Shown here: positions 37,687 to 47,133 of the stretch, piece by piece
Position numbering within the stretch: position 1 is the stretch's first letter
How the letters are laid out: the number at the start of each line of letters is the position of its first letter
Source: G963717155 sp963717155
GTDB lineage: Bacteria; Actinomycetota; Thermoleophilia; Gaiellales; JALYLC01
DNA: 64,000 nt
Reading direction: 5' to 3'
NCBI GenBank assembly: GCA_963717155.1
Contig: OY970326.1
Coordinates: 3,720,001 to 3,784,000 of the forward strand
Made by a program: the position numbers and the translations under genes
Notes under the pieces: generated by a model
Seen by the model: the letters and a program-made list of their open reading frames with translations, nothing else
What the model was told of the DNA's origin: nothing
Databases searched by the model: none

Positions 37687-38990
37687 GCGCCATCGCCCGC
37701 ACGAAGGCTCGCTCCGAGGCGCGCTCCCAGGCGCTCTACGAGGAGGCGTGCCGCCACATTCCCGGAGGGGTCAACTCCCCGGTGCGCGCCATGCGCTCGG
37801 TGGGACGCACCCATCCGCTGTTCATCGCGCGCGCACAGGGTGCCTGGGTCGAGGACGCCGACGGCAACCGCTACGTCGACCTCGTCGGCTCGTGGGGGCC
37901 GATGATCCTCGGACACGCCGATCCGGGCGTGCTGACGATCCTCAAGGAGACCGCCGCCCGCGGGACCAGCTTCGGGGCGCCGACCGTCCTCGAGATCGAG
38001 CTGGCATCGGCCGTCAAGGACGCGATGCCCTCGATCGAGCTCGTGCGCTTCGTCAGCTCGGGCACCGAGGCGGCGATGTCGGCGATCCGACTGGCGCGCG
38101 CGGCGACCGGCCGCAACAAGATCCTGAAGTTCGCAGGCTGCTACCACGGGCACGCCGACGCCCTGCTCGCCGAGGCCGGCTCGGGCCTCGCCACGCTCGG
38201 AATCCCCGCCTCGCCTGGCGTGCCGCCCGCAACCACGGCCGACACGCTGACCGCGCCGTTCAACGATCTCGCGGCTGCCCGCGACATCGTCGAGCGCTAC
38301 GGCGACGAGCTTGCGTGCGTGATCGTCGAGCCCGTCCCGGGCAACATGGGTTGCATCCCGCCGGCGCCGGGGTTCCTCGAGGGCCTGCGCGACGCATGCG
38401 ACGCGAGCGGCGCGCTGCTCGTGCTCGACGAGGTCATGACGGGCTTCCGCGTCGCGCGCGGCGGTGCGCAGGAGCGCTACGACGTCGTCCCGGACCTGAC
38501 CGTGCTGGGCAAGATCGTCGGCGGCGGCATGCCGGCCGCCGCGTTCGGCGGGCGCGGCGACCTGATGGAGCGGCTCGCACCGCTCGGCGCGGTCTACCAG
38601 GCGGGCACGCTGTCGGGCAACCCGCTCGCAATGGCCGCCGGCCTCGCGACGCTGACGCGCCTTGCACGCCCCGAGACCTACGAGCAGCTCGAGCGCACCT
38701 CCGCCGATCTCGAGGCAGGCCTACGCCGCGTCTCCGAGGGCCACCCCGTATCGCTGAACCGCGTGGGCTCGATGCTGACGCTGTTCTTCACACCCGGCCC
38801 GGTCACCGACTACGCGACGGCGCGCGCGAGCGACCTCGAGCGCTTCGGGGCGTTCTTCCGCGCGTCGCTGGACGGAGGCGTGTACCTCGCGCCCTCCCAG
38901 TTCGAGGCGGGGTTCGTCTCGCTCGCGCACGGGCCGCGGGAGATCGAGCAGGTCGTCGCGGCGGCCGAGGCGTTCTTCAGCCCAGGATGA
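37683..38990 (+). CDS. hemL: Glutamate-1-semialdehyde 2,1-aminomutase
   Basis: A 435-residue PLP enzyme that converts glutamate-1-semialdehyde to 5-aminolevulinate, the substrate of HemB, so the organism uses the C5 pathway. Seen: HIPGGVNSPVRAMRSVG, RFVSSGTEAAMSAIRLARAA, KFAGCYHGHADALLAEAGSG, ALLVLDEVMTGFRVARGG and the PLP lysine in LTVLGKIVGGGMPAAAFGGR near residue 276. It overlaps hemB and the next gene by 4 bases each (ATGA). Confidence 0.97.
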   Translation: MSAIARTKARSEARSQALYEEACRHIPGGVNSPVRAMRSVGRTHPLFIARAQGAWVEDADGNRYVDLVGSWGPMILGHADPGVLTILKETAARGTSFGAPTVLEIELASAVKDAMPSIELVRFVSSGTEAAMSAIRLARAATGRNKILKFAGCYHGHADALLAEAGSGLATLGIPASPGVPPATTADTLTAPFNDLAAARDIVERYGDELACVIVEPVPGNMGCIPPAPGFLEGLRDACDASGALLVLDEVMTGFRVARGGAQERYDVVPDLTVLGKIVGGGMPAAAFGGRGDLMERLAPLGAVYQAGTLSGNPLAMAAGLATLTRLARPETYEQLERTSADLEAGLRRVSEGHPVSLNRVGSMLTLFFTPGPVTDYATARASDLERFGAFFRASLDGGVYLAPSQFEAGFVSLAHGPREIEQVVAAAEAFFSPG

Positions 38991-39448
38991 GCACGACGAT
39001 CGAAAGCGCGGTCTGGGCCGACCTCGCGGGGCCCGGGCATGCTCCCGGGCTCGAGCAGATCTACGAGGGGTTCCTGCTGCACCACGGGCGCCCGCGGCGC
39101 TCGCCTCCAGCCGACGGTGACACCCTGCTCGAGGGCGACGAGCAGTACGCGCAGGGCCTCGCGCGCGTCGCCGAGCTGGACGACCCCGAGGCGATCGCTG
39201 CGCTGGCGGAGCTGATCGGCCTCGCCTCCCGCGGACGCGCCGAGCACGGACTGGAGACGGACGACTTCGCCCTCTGGGCTGCGACCGCGCGCTTCCTCGC
39301 CGACCGCAGCGGTCGCGAGGCGTATCGCACCGCACTGCTCGCGTTGCGAGACGAGCGCGACAGCTCGCTGCTCGAGGCGCTCGTGACCGATCTCGACGTC
39401 AGCCGCGAGCGCGCCGCCCACCGCGCGCTTGCGGGAGCCCGTCGATGA
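38987..39448 (+). CDS. Hypothetical protein between hemL and purE
   Basis: A 153-residue, mostly helical acidic protein with no membrane segment and no recognised motif. It begins MSTTIESAVWADLAGPGHAP and contains EGFLLHHGRPRRSPPADGD and LEGDEQYAQGLARVAELDD. Four-base overlaps (ATGA) with both hemL and purE mean it is translated in step with them, arguing that it is real and functionally linked to the run. The function is unknown. Confidence 0.75.
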   Translation: MSTTIESAVWADLAGPGHAPGLEQIYEGFLLHHGRPRRSPPADGDTLLEGDEQYAQGLARVAELDDPEAIAALAELIGLASRGRAEHGLETDDFALWAATARFLADRSGREAYRTALLALRDERDSSLLEALVTDLDVSRERAAHRALAGARR

Positions 39449-39945
39449 ACGCAGCGCGGCCGCTCGTCGGCGTGATCGTGGGCTCGACCTCGGACTGGGA
39501 AGTCATGCGGCACGCGACGGAGACGCTCGAACGCCTCGGGGTGCCTCACGAGGCGCGCGTCGTCTCGGCCCACCGCACCCCCGACCTGCTCTTCGAGTAC
39601 GCCGAGGGCGCAGAGGGGCGCGGCCTCGAGGTGCTGATCGCCGGCGCCGGCGGTGCCGCCCACCTCCCGGGCATGGCTGCTGCCAAGACGCTGCTGCCGG
39701 TACTGGGAGTGCCGATGCCCTCGCGGCACCTGAGCGGCCTCGACTCGCTGTCCTCGATCGTGCAGATGCCGGCAGGCATCCCCGTCGGAACGCTCGCGAT
39801 CGGCCAGGCCGGCGCGATCAACGCGGCGCTTCTCGCAACGGCCATCCTCGCGCGCTCGCACGGCGAGCTGCGCGCGGTGCTCGAGCGATTCCGCCGCGAG
39901 CAGACCGAAGCGGTGCTGGCACGGCCCGACCCGCGCACGGCTTGA
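39445..39945 (+). CDS. purE: N5-carboxyaminoimidazole ribonucleotide mutase
   Basis: A 166-residue class I PurE. GVIVGSTSDWEVMRHATETL, RVVSAHRTPDLLFEYA (with the catalytic His), GAGGAAHLPGMAAAKTLLPV and PSRHLSGLDSLSSIVQMPAG are diagnostic. It rearranges N5-CAIR to CAIR in purine synthesis, after PurK. The reading frame overlaps purK by four bases (TTGA). Confidence 0.96.
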   Translation: MNAARPLVGVIVGSTSDWEVMRHATETLERLGVPHEARVVSAHRTPDLLFEYAEGAEGRGLEVLIAGAGGAAHLPGMAAAKTLLPVLGVPMPSRHLSGLDSLSSIVQMPAGIPVGTLAIGQAGAINAALLATAILARSHGELRAVLERFRREQTEAVLARPDPRTA

Positions 39946-40991
39946 TCGAGAACGCGCCGGTCGTGGGGTGCATCGGCGGTGGCCAGCTCGGCCGCATGCT
40001 GGCGCTGGCCGCAGCGCCGCTCGGTGTCGTCGTGCGCTGCCTCGATCCCTCGGCGGATGCCTGCGCGGGCGACGTGTGCGAGCTGATCGTGGGCGCCTAC
40101 GACGACCCGGAGGCGCTCGACAGGCTCGCCGACGGCGCCGACTGCGTCACGTACGAGTTCGAGAACGTGCCTGCCGCGGCACTCGCCGCGCTGCGCGACC
40201 GCACGCACGTGCGTCCGGGCGCCGGGAGCCTGACGATCTCACAGGATCGCCTCTGGGAGAAGCAGCTGTTCGGGCGCGTCGGCGTCCCGTGCGCGGCGTT
40301 CGGCGACATCGACACGCCGGACCAGCTGGACGACGCGCTCGCGCGGACGGGCCTGCCGGCGGTCATCAAGACCAAGCGCATGGGCTACGACGGCAAGGGC
40401 CAGCGCGTCGTGCGCGCTGCCGAGGAAGCGCGATCGGCCGTCGCCGACCTCGGCGACGAGCTGATCGCCGAGACGCTGATCGACTTCCGGCGCGAGCTGT
40501 CGCTCGTGCTCGTCCGCAGCGTCGATCGCGAGACCGTCTTCTACCCGCTCGTCGAGAACGTCCACGTCGACGGCATCCTGTCGACGACGGTCGCGCCCGC
40601 GCCCGAGATCGACCCGGCGCTGCAGACGACATGCGAGGGCTACGGCCGGGCGGTCGCCGACGCGCTCGACCACGTCGGCGTGCTCTGCCTCGAGCTCTTC
40701 CAGACCGACCAGGGCGTGCTCGCGAACGAGTTCGCACCGCGCGTCCACAACTCGGGGCACTGGACGATCGAGGGCGCGGAGACGAGCCAGTTCGAGAACC
40801 ACCTCCGGGCGGTGCTCGGCCTCCCGCTCGGGTCGACCGCGCCGCGCGGGGCGTCGCTGATGCGGAACCTCGTCGGCGAGCATCCGCCGCTTCCGGAGCT
40901 GCTCGTCACGGGCGGTCACGTGCACCTCTATGGCAAGGAGCCCCGTCCAGGGCGCAAACTGGGCCACGTGACCCACGTCGGAGCAAGCCCA
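39942..40991 (+). CDS. purK: N5-carboxyaminoimidazole ribonucleotide synthase
   Basis: About 350 residues of the ATP-grasp enzyme that carboxylates AIR to N5-CAIR. The TTG start overlaps the purE stop. Signatures: GCIGGGQLGRMLALAAAPLG, DCVTYEFENVPAAAL, AVIKTKRMGYDGKGQRVV, LFQTDQGVLANEFAPRVHNS and TIEGAETSQFENHLRAV. The C-terminus GRKLGHVTHVG is close to the usual end, but no stop follows: the same frame continues into UbiD. Either the end is formed by the overlapping GTGA at 40992 with one base shift, or the two are fused. Confidence 0.93.
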
Positions 40992-42502
40992 GTGATCTGC
41001 AACGACCTGCGCGAGTGGATCGACCTGCTGCGCTCGAGCGGCGAGCTCGCCGAGGTCGATGCCGAGGTCGACCCGTATCTCGAGATCACCGAGATCGCCG
41101 ATCGCACGATGAAGGGGGGCGGGCCTGCGCTGCTGTTCCGCAACGTGCGCGGCTCGCGCCATCCGCTGCTGATCAACCAGTTCGGCACCGAGCGGCGCAT
41201 GTGCCTCGCGCTCGGCGTCGACGCGGCTCGACGACGTCGCGGCGAAGCTCGCGGACGTGCTCGAGCTGACGCCGCCGCAGGGGATCGCCGACAAGCTCCG
41301 CGCCCTCGGGAAGCTCAAGAGCCTCGCCGACTCGTCGCCGAAGACCGTCTCGCGCGGGCCGTGCCAGGAGATCGTGCTCGACCCGCCCGACCTCGACCGG
41401 CTGCCGATCATGACGTGCTGGCCGTCCGACGGCGGCCCGTTCATCACCCTGCCCTCGGTGATCACGAAGGACCCGCGGACGGGCGGCCGCAACGTCGGCA
41501 TGTACCGGCTGCACAAGTACGACGCCCGGACGACCGGCCTGCACTGGCAGATCCACAAGGACGCGGCCGCGGACTGGCGCGAGGGCGCCGGGCGCATGGA
41601 GGTCGCGATCGCGCTCGGAACCGATCCGATCACGGCCTACTCCGGCTCCGCGCCGCTGCCGAAGCACGTCGACGAGCTCATGCTCGCCGGGTTCCTGCGC
41701 GGGCGAGCCGGTCGAGCTCGTGCAGTGCAAGACCGTCGACCTGCAGGTGCCCGCGCAGGCCGAGATCGTGATCGAGGGCTACTGCGAGCGCGGCGAGCTG
41801 CGCCCCGAGGGCCCGTTCGGCGACCACACCGGCTACTACACACCGCAGGAGCCGTTCCCGGTGCTGCACGTGACGGCGATGACGATGCGCCGCGACGCGA
41901 TCTACCCGTCGATCGTCGTCGGGCCGCCGCCGGCCGAGGACGTGTGGCTCGGCAAGGCGACCGAGCGCATCTTCCTGCCCGCGATCCGCGCGACCCTGCC
42001 CGAGCTCGTCGACTACGACCTGCCGTTCGCCGGCGCCTTCCACAACTGCTGCATCGTCTCGATCCGCAAGGCGTTCCCCGGCCACGCGCGCAAGGTCATG
42101 CACGCGATCTGGGGCCTCGGGCTCCTGTCGCTGACGAAGTGCGTGATCGTCGTCGACGCCCACGTCGACGTGCACGACTACGCCCAGGTGACGTGGCAGG
42201 TCGGGGCGAACGTCGACCCCGGCCGCGACGTGCTCGTCAGCTCGGGGCCGCTCGACCAGCTCGACCACGCCCCCGCGGTGCAGTCGCTGGGCGGCAAGAT
42301 CGGCATCGATGCGACCGCGAAGTGGCAGTCCGAGGGGTATCCGCGCGAGTGGCCCGAGATCGCGCGGATGACCGACGAGGTGCGCGACCGGGTCGCCGCG
42401 CGCTGGAGCGAGCTGGGCATCCCGCTCGCCGCTCCCACGGGCGGGGGTGGGTCATCGGCGCCGGCGCCGCGGCGCGGTCTGCTGCGCCGGACGAGCAGGT
42501 GA
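40992..42502 (+). CDS. ubiD: UbiD family decarboxylase, two frameshifts
   Basis: A prenylated-FMN-dependent decarboxylase of about 500 residues. MICNDLREWIDLLRSSGEL, TEIADRTMKGGGPALLFRNV, YRLHKYDARTTGLHWQIHKD, GYCERGELRPEGPFGDHTGY and the catalytic-region segments KAFPGHARKVMHAIWGLG and DVHDYAQVTWQVGANVDP fit UbiD. In futalosine-pathway bacteria UbiD/UbiX-like pairs are thought to decarboxylate the naphthoate intermediate; this is supported by the menaquinone genes downstream. +1 shifts lie at about 41226 and 41703. GTG is the likely start. Confidence 0.9.
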
Positions 42503-43320
42503 GCCGGCTCGACGGTCGCACGGTCGTCGTGCTCGGCGCCACGGGGTACCTGGGGCGTCTTCTCGTGCCCGCGCTCGGCGCCGCGGGGGCGCACGTGCGA
42601 GCCACCGCACGCCGCACGGAGGAGCTCACGGGTGTCCCCCACGCGGAGCGCACACGGGCGACGGCCGGCGACTCGATCGCGCTCGGGACAGCTGTGCTCG
42701 GCGCGGACGTCGTCTGCGACCTGTGGCCGGCGACCGCCGGCGCCGCGGCGATGGTCGACGCGACGTCCACCGGTGCGCGCGTCGTACGCGTCCACTGCCT
42801 GAACGACGAGCGCCCGCCGACACCGCGCCCGGGGCTGGTGGAGCTGCGGGCCGCCCTCGTGATCGGAGCGGGGTCGCCGACGTTCGAGCTGCTGCGGCGG
42901 CTCGCCGACCGGCTGCCGGTGCTCCCGCTCCCCCGCTACGCCGACCGCCGCCTGCAGCCGCTGGCAGCCGGTGACATGGTCGCGTGCCTCGTCGCCGCAT
43001 GCGACGGCGCCGAGGACAACGTCAGCTACGCGCTCGCGGGGCCTGACACGCTCGCGGTCCGCGACATGCTCGCGCTCGTCGGCGGACTGCTCGGGAAGAA
43101 GCCGTCGCGACTCGCGATGCCGTTCGACGCGCCGGGAGCCGCATCGCTCGTCCGCCGACTCGTCGGCACCGAGGCGCACTCGGCACAGACCGCGCTCGAG
43201 GCGCTGGAGCACGACATCCTCGTCGACCACAGCGATGTGCAGCGGATGATCGGCCGGCCTCCGACGTCGTTCGAGCTCGCGGCGCGAGCAGCCCTCGCGG
43301 CGGGAAGACGCCTTCGTTGA
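42499..43320 (+). CDS. NAD(P)-binding oxidoreductase, NmrA/SDR-like
   Basis: A 273-residue Rossmann protein starting with GTG inside the UbiD stop (GTGA). The dinucleotide motif TVVVLGATGYLGRLLVPALG is at the N-terminus. It lacks the YxxxK catalytic pair of classical SDRs, which points to an atypical (NmrA/complex I NDUFA9-like) type. The end ELAARAALAAGRRLR is typical of those proteins. Its position between ubiD and qcrABC suggests a role in quinone or respiratory-complex assembly, which is inference. Confidence 0.75.
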   Translation: MSRLDGRTVVVLGATGYLGRLLVPALGAAGAHVRATARRTEELTGVPHAERTRATAGDSIALGTAVLGADVVCDLWPATAGAAAMVDATSTGARVVRVHCLNDERPPTPRPGLVELRAALVIGAGSPTFELLRRLADRLPVLPLPRYADRRLQPLAAGDMVACLVAACDGAEDNVSYALAGPDTLAVRDMLALVGGLLGKKPSRLAMPFDAPGAASLVRRLVGTEAHSAQTALEALEHDILVDHSDVQRMIGRPPTSFELAARAALAAGRRLR

Positions 43321-43422
43321 TCCCCGCTCCGAGTGCTCACGCGTGCCGTCCCCGGCATCTGGTACACCTTGCGTGCTCGGGAGGCGCAAGTGGCGTGACC
43401 TCTCGTTGCGGTTGTCGCGTCA

Positions 43423-43451
43423 TTGCGCGACTGCCGGCGATCGGGTCTAAT
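43423..43451 (+). promoter_or_regulatory. Candidate promoter of qcrABC
   Basis: TTGCGC at 43423-43428 and TCTAAT at 43446-43451 are separated by 17 bases in the 168-base gap before qcrA, the longest gap in the hem-to-mqn run. A strong ribosome site GGAGG (43479-43483) precedes the qcrA GTG. This would start an independent transcript for the respiratory and menaquinone genes. Confidence 0.45.
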
Positions 43452-43488
43452 CCGTTCGTCTGGTCGCCTTGACCTTCGGAGGTACCCC

Positions 43489-44134
43489 GTGGCGGACTCC
43501 CCCGCCGAGCAAGATCCAGAAGCCACCACACTCGGCGAGCACGCGGCGTCGATGGCGGACCCTGGCTCCGCGCGGGCAGCATTGAACCGTGGCCGATTCC
43601 TCACGGGCGCGACGGTGGGGCTCGGGGGCGTGCTGTCGGCCGTGATCGCGGCACCCGCGCTCGGCTTACGTGCTCGCCCCCGCGTTCGAGACGCGGCCGA
43701 ACTTCCACGTCGACCTCGGGCCGACGAGCCTCTACCCGGTCGACAAGAACAACCCGTTCCACGTCGTGACGTTCACGCGCGCGCCGGGCGGAACCGACCT
43801 CGAGCGTCGCGTGGTCTTCATCCGGAACGACGGCAACAACGCGTTCACCGCGATCGCGAACACCTGCATGCACCTCGGCTGCCCGGTCCGGGTGTTCGGC
43901 TCGTCGGGATTCGGCTGCCCGTGCCACGGCGGCCAGTACGACATCGAGGGCAGGCGCATCGCAGGGCCGCCCGTGCGACCCCTGAACCGCTACGCCACCC
44001 AGGTCGTGAACGACCACCTGATCATCGGCACGCTGTACGCGATGGACGACAGCCTGCACCGGCATCAGCTCAAGGGGCCCGGCCAGCCCGTCACGGGGCT
44101 GCTCTCGTTCCTCTACCCGCCCGCACCGCAGTAG
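43489..44134 (+). CDS. qcrA: Menaquinol:cytochrome c reductase Rieske iron-sulfur subunit, one frameshift
   Basis: The N-terminal region includes an arginine-containing membrane/Tat-like segment (NRGRFLTGATVGLGGVLSAV). The [2Fe-2S] ligands are in the two boxes CMHLGC and CPCHGGQYD, which include the Cys and His pairs and the cluster-stabilising cysteines. The Rieske protein takes electrons from menaquinol and passes them to cytochrome c. A +1 shift near 43665 lies between the membrane helix and the soluble domain. GTG start with GGAGG upstream; qcrB begins 11 bases later. Confidence 0.93.
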
Positions 44135-44145
44135 GAGCCGGAGAG

Positions 44146-44888
44146 ATGCCCCGCACGCGACCGACCGCCAGCGAGCTCGTCATCGACGCACCTCTCGAGT
44201 GGGTCGAGGAGCGCTCGGGCTGGATCGGCCTGGTCGAGAAGTTCCTGTTCCGCAACGTCCCGGGCGACACCTCGTGGCTGCAGACGCTCGGCTCGTCGCT
44301 CCTGATCGTGTTCGTCCTGCAGGCGACGACCGGCGTGCTCCTCGCCATGAGCTACGACCCCTCGCCTTCTGGCGCGTACAACTCGATCCGCTACATCACG
44401 GACGACGCAGACCCTCGGCTGGCTGATCCGCGGCATGCACAAGTGGGGATCGAGCGTGATGGTGATCCTGCTCTTCCTGCACATGGCGCGCACCTTCTTC
44501 TTCGGCGCCTACAAGTACCCGCGCGAGCTCACCTGGCTGACGGGCGCGATCCTGTTCATCCTGGTGATGGCGATGTCGTTCACCGGCTACCTGCTGGTGT
44601 TCGACCAGCGCGCCTACTGGGCGACCGTCGTCGGCGTCAACATCAACGGCACCGGCGCCGATCGTCGGCCCGTACCTCGCCAACTTCCTGAAGCCGGGCC
44701 GGAACTTCAACGCGCAGACGCTCTCGCGCTTCTACTCGCTGCACATGCTCGTGATGCCGGGCGGGATCGCGCTCTTCATCTTCCTGCACAACTGGCTCGT
44801 CGTGAAGCTCGGCGTCACCTCTCCTCCGTGGTCGCGCAAGCGCTACGACGAGTCCGCCGCGCGCGATTCCGTCGAGGCGTCCCGGTGA
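44146..44888 (+). CDS. qcrB: Menaquinol:cytochrome c reductase cytochrome b subunit (N-terminal type), two frameshifts
   Basis: About 247 residues covering the four-helix haem-binding half of cytochrome b. Signatures: LQTLGSSLLIVFVLQATTGV, YNSIRYIT, LGWLIRGMHKWGSSVMVILL (haem His), HMARTFFFGAYKYPRELTW, FTGYLLVFDQRAYWATVV and SLHMLVMPGGIALFIFLHNW (haem His). The protein ends soon after the fourth helix, so this is the split cytochrome-b6-like form. +1 shifts occur at about 44407 and 44655; the corrected stop is TGA 44886-44888. Confidence 0.92.
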
Positions 44889-44913
44889 CCCTGCACGCTG
44901 ACGAGGAGGCCAC

Positions 44914-45744
44914 GTGCCGCGGCTGACCGCCCGCGAGCGCCGCGAGGGGTACCTGCGCGAGTACGGCTACCAGCAGCGGACGGGAAAGCAGTTCTTCCCG
45001 TACGCGCTGTTGCACGACGTCGTCGCGAACTGCTTCTTCGTCCTCCTGATCGTCGGGCTCGCGTGCCTCTGGTACTTCACCGCGACCCATGGCGTGGACA
45101 TCAACCACGGCGGCAAGAGCGGCGTGCTCGGCCCGCTGTACGAGAACCGCGCCGACCCGGCAGTCGAGAGCTACGACCCGCGCCCCGAGTGGTACTTCTT
45201 CTTCCTGTTCGAGCTGCTGCGGCTGTTCCAGAACCCGAACCTGCTGCTGTTCGCGACGATCATCATCCCGACGGTCTTCATGGTCATCCTGATCGGCATG
45301 CCGTTCATCGACCGCTCGCGCGAGCGGCGGCTCTCCCACCGCCCGATCGCGGTCGGCTTCGCCGGCGCGATGGCCGTCCTGCTCCTCGGCCTCACCTGGT
45401 ACGGCTCGAAGGCGCCCGGGCGCGGCCGTCAAGGGCACGACCACGCTCGCGTTCACCGCGAACCTCCCGTGCGCGTCGTGCCACACGCTGAAGGCGGCGG
45501 ATGGCTGGAACGGCAACGTCGGCCCGAACCTCGACACGCAAGCAGCCGACCTACGACGCTCGCGCTCGACCGCATCACGAACGGCAAGGGCGTCATGCCC
45601 GTCGTTCAAGGGCAACTTCAGCGATGCGAAGATCAAGTGCGTCGCGGCGTTCGTCGCGACCGAGTCGACGAGGCGGCGACGGACACCGACAAGCTCGGCG
45701 GCTCGCCCGACTCGCCTGCGAACCTCTGCAAGGGGATCCAGTAG
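44914..45744 (+). CDS. qcrC: Menaquinol:cytochrome c reductase subunit IV-cytochrome c fusion, frameshifted
   Basis: The first 170 residues match subunit IV: FFPYALLHDVVANCFFVLLI, the Qo-site motif DPRPEWYFFFLFELLRLFQN (PEWY) and TIIIPTVFMVILIGMPFID. A membrane helix then leads to a mono-haem cytochrome c with CASCH (haem attachment) and GPNLDT, and a likely Met ligand in GVMPSFKGNFS. The fusion of subunit IV with cytochrome c is the Firmicutes-type QcrC arrangement. Several compensating shifts lie between 45415 and 45690. GTG start with GAGGAGG upstream. Confidence 0.9.
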   Translation: MPRLTARERREGYLREYGYQQRTGKQFFPYALLHDVVANCFFVLLIVGLACLWYFTATHGVDINHGGKSGVLGPLYENRADPAVESYDPRPEWYFFFLFELLRLFQNPNLLLFATIIIPTVFMVILIGMPFIDRSRERRLSHRPIAVGFAGAMAVLLLGLTWYGSKAPGRGRQGHDHARVHREPPVRVVPHAEGGGWLERQRRPEPRHASSRPTTLALDRITNGKGVMPVVQGQLQRCEDQVRRGVRRDRVDEAATDTDKLGGSPDSPANLCKGIQ

Positions 45745-45812
45745 CGGCATTCGAGCGCGCCCGTCCCGGTCCTCGAGCCCCGGACGGCTGCGTCCGGAAT
45801 ACTGCACAGCGA

Positions 45813-46427
45813 ATGCGCTTCTTCGTCGGCATCACGGGCGCCTCCGGCGCGCCCTACGCCGCCCGCCTGCTCGACGGCCTGCGGCGACGCGGGCGCCGAG
45901 ATCGGCGTGTGCGCGTCCAGCTCGGCCGGCGAGGTGATCGCGTACGAGATCTACCGCGATCGCGCGCTGCGATCCCGGCGAGGCGGTGCGGCGACTGGTG
46001 GACGAGCACGGCGGCCCGAACGCGACGCTGTACGCCGAGCGCGACTGGTTCTCGCCCTACGCGTCGGGCTCGGCGCGCTGCGACGGCTACGTGATCTGCC
46101 CGTGCTCGATGGCGACGATCGGGACGATCGCCTCGTCGGGACAGGCGAACCTGATCCACCGCGCCGCCGGGCGTCGCGCTCAAGGAGGACCGCCGGCTGG
46201 TGCTGGTGCCGCGCGAGACGCCGCTCTCGGCGATCCACCTGGAAGCGATGCTGAAGCTCCGGCAGGCGGGAGCGCTCATGCTTCCCGCGATGCCGGCGTT
46301 CTACACGCTGCCCGAGACGCTCGACGACATCGTCGACTTCGTCGCGGGGAAGGCGCTCGACCTCCTCGGGGTCGAGCACGACCTGCTGCGTCGCTGGGGC
46401 CAGGCCGAGAGCGAGGCGAAGCCATGA
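45813..46427 (+). CDS. ubiX: Flavin prenyltransferase UbiX, frameshifted
   Basis: MRFFVGITGASGAPYAARLL is the flavin-binding N-terminus; GYVICPCSMATIGTIASSGQANLIHRAA and LVLVPRETPLSAIHLEAMLK are the FMN and prenyl-phosphate-binding signatures. UbiX attaches dimethylallyl phosphate to FMN, making the cofactor that UbiD upstream requires. Shifts near 45892, 45972 and 46172. Its stop overlaps the next ATG by 4 bases. The tail LLGVEHDLLRRWGQAE is normal for the family. Confidence 0.92.
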
Positions 46428-47133
46428 CGCGCGATACGCTCCCGCCGGGCGAGGTCGAGCGGATGTTCGACCGCATCGCGGGCCCGTACGACATGATGAA
46501 CCGCGTGATGACGGCAGGGCTCGACCGGCGCTGGCGCGAGCTCGCGGCCGAGGCGACCGGGCTCGGCCACGGCGCGAGCGCGCTCGACGCGTGCTGCGGG
46601 ACCGGGCGATCTGGCGCTCGCCGCTGGCACGGGTCGTCGGGCGCGGCGGGCAGGTGACCGGCCTCGACTTCTCGCCGCAGATGCTCGAGCGAGCGCGCAA
46701 GGAAGCCGCGTCGAGGCGGATGCGGCGGAGATCAGCTGGGTGCAGGGCGACGCCACCGCGATGCCCTTCGCCGACAACTCGTTCGCCGCGGCCACGATCG
46801 GCTTCGGCCTGCGCAACCTGCCCGACCCGGAGGAAGGCCTGCGCGAGCTCGCGCGCGTCGTGCGACCTGGCGGCACCGTGGTCGTGCTCGAGATCACGCC
46901 AGCCGCCGTCGGGCCCCTGAGGCCGTTCTACGGCGTCTGGTTCAATCGCGTGGTGCCCGCGCTCGGCACGCATGCTCGACAGCTCGGCCTACAGCTACCT
47001 TCCCGCATCGGTGCGCCGTTTCCCGCGCCCCGACGAGCTCGGCCGCATGTTCTGGCGCGCGGGCATGCGCGACGTGCGCTACCGGCTGCTGGCGTCGGGC
47101 ATCGTGGCGCTGCACACCGGGGAGGTGGTCTAG
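46424..47133 (+). CDS. menG: Demethylmenaquinone methyltransferase, frameshifted
   Basis: A class I SAM methyltransferase of the UbiE/MenG type that performs the last step of menaquinone synthesis. Seen: MFDRIAGPYDMMNRVMTAGLDRRWR, LDACCGTGDLALA (SAM loop), GLDFSPQMLERARKEA, GDATAMPFADNSFAAATIGFGLRNLPD and RVVRPGGTVVVLEIT. Four to five +1 shifts lie at about 46610, 46625, 46710 and 46970. The C-terminus is HTGEVV with TAG 47131-47133. Overlaps ubiX by 4 bases. Confidence 0.9.

Noticed and set aside
45796..45827. Second SigR-type promoter before ubiX (GGAAT in CGTCCGGAATACTG)
   Set aside because: The bases 18 positions downstream are TTC rather than GTT, so the -10 part does not fit.
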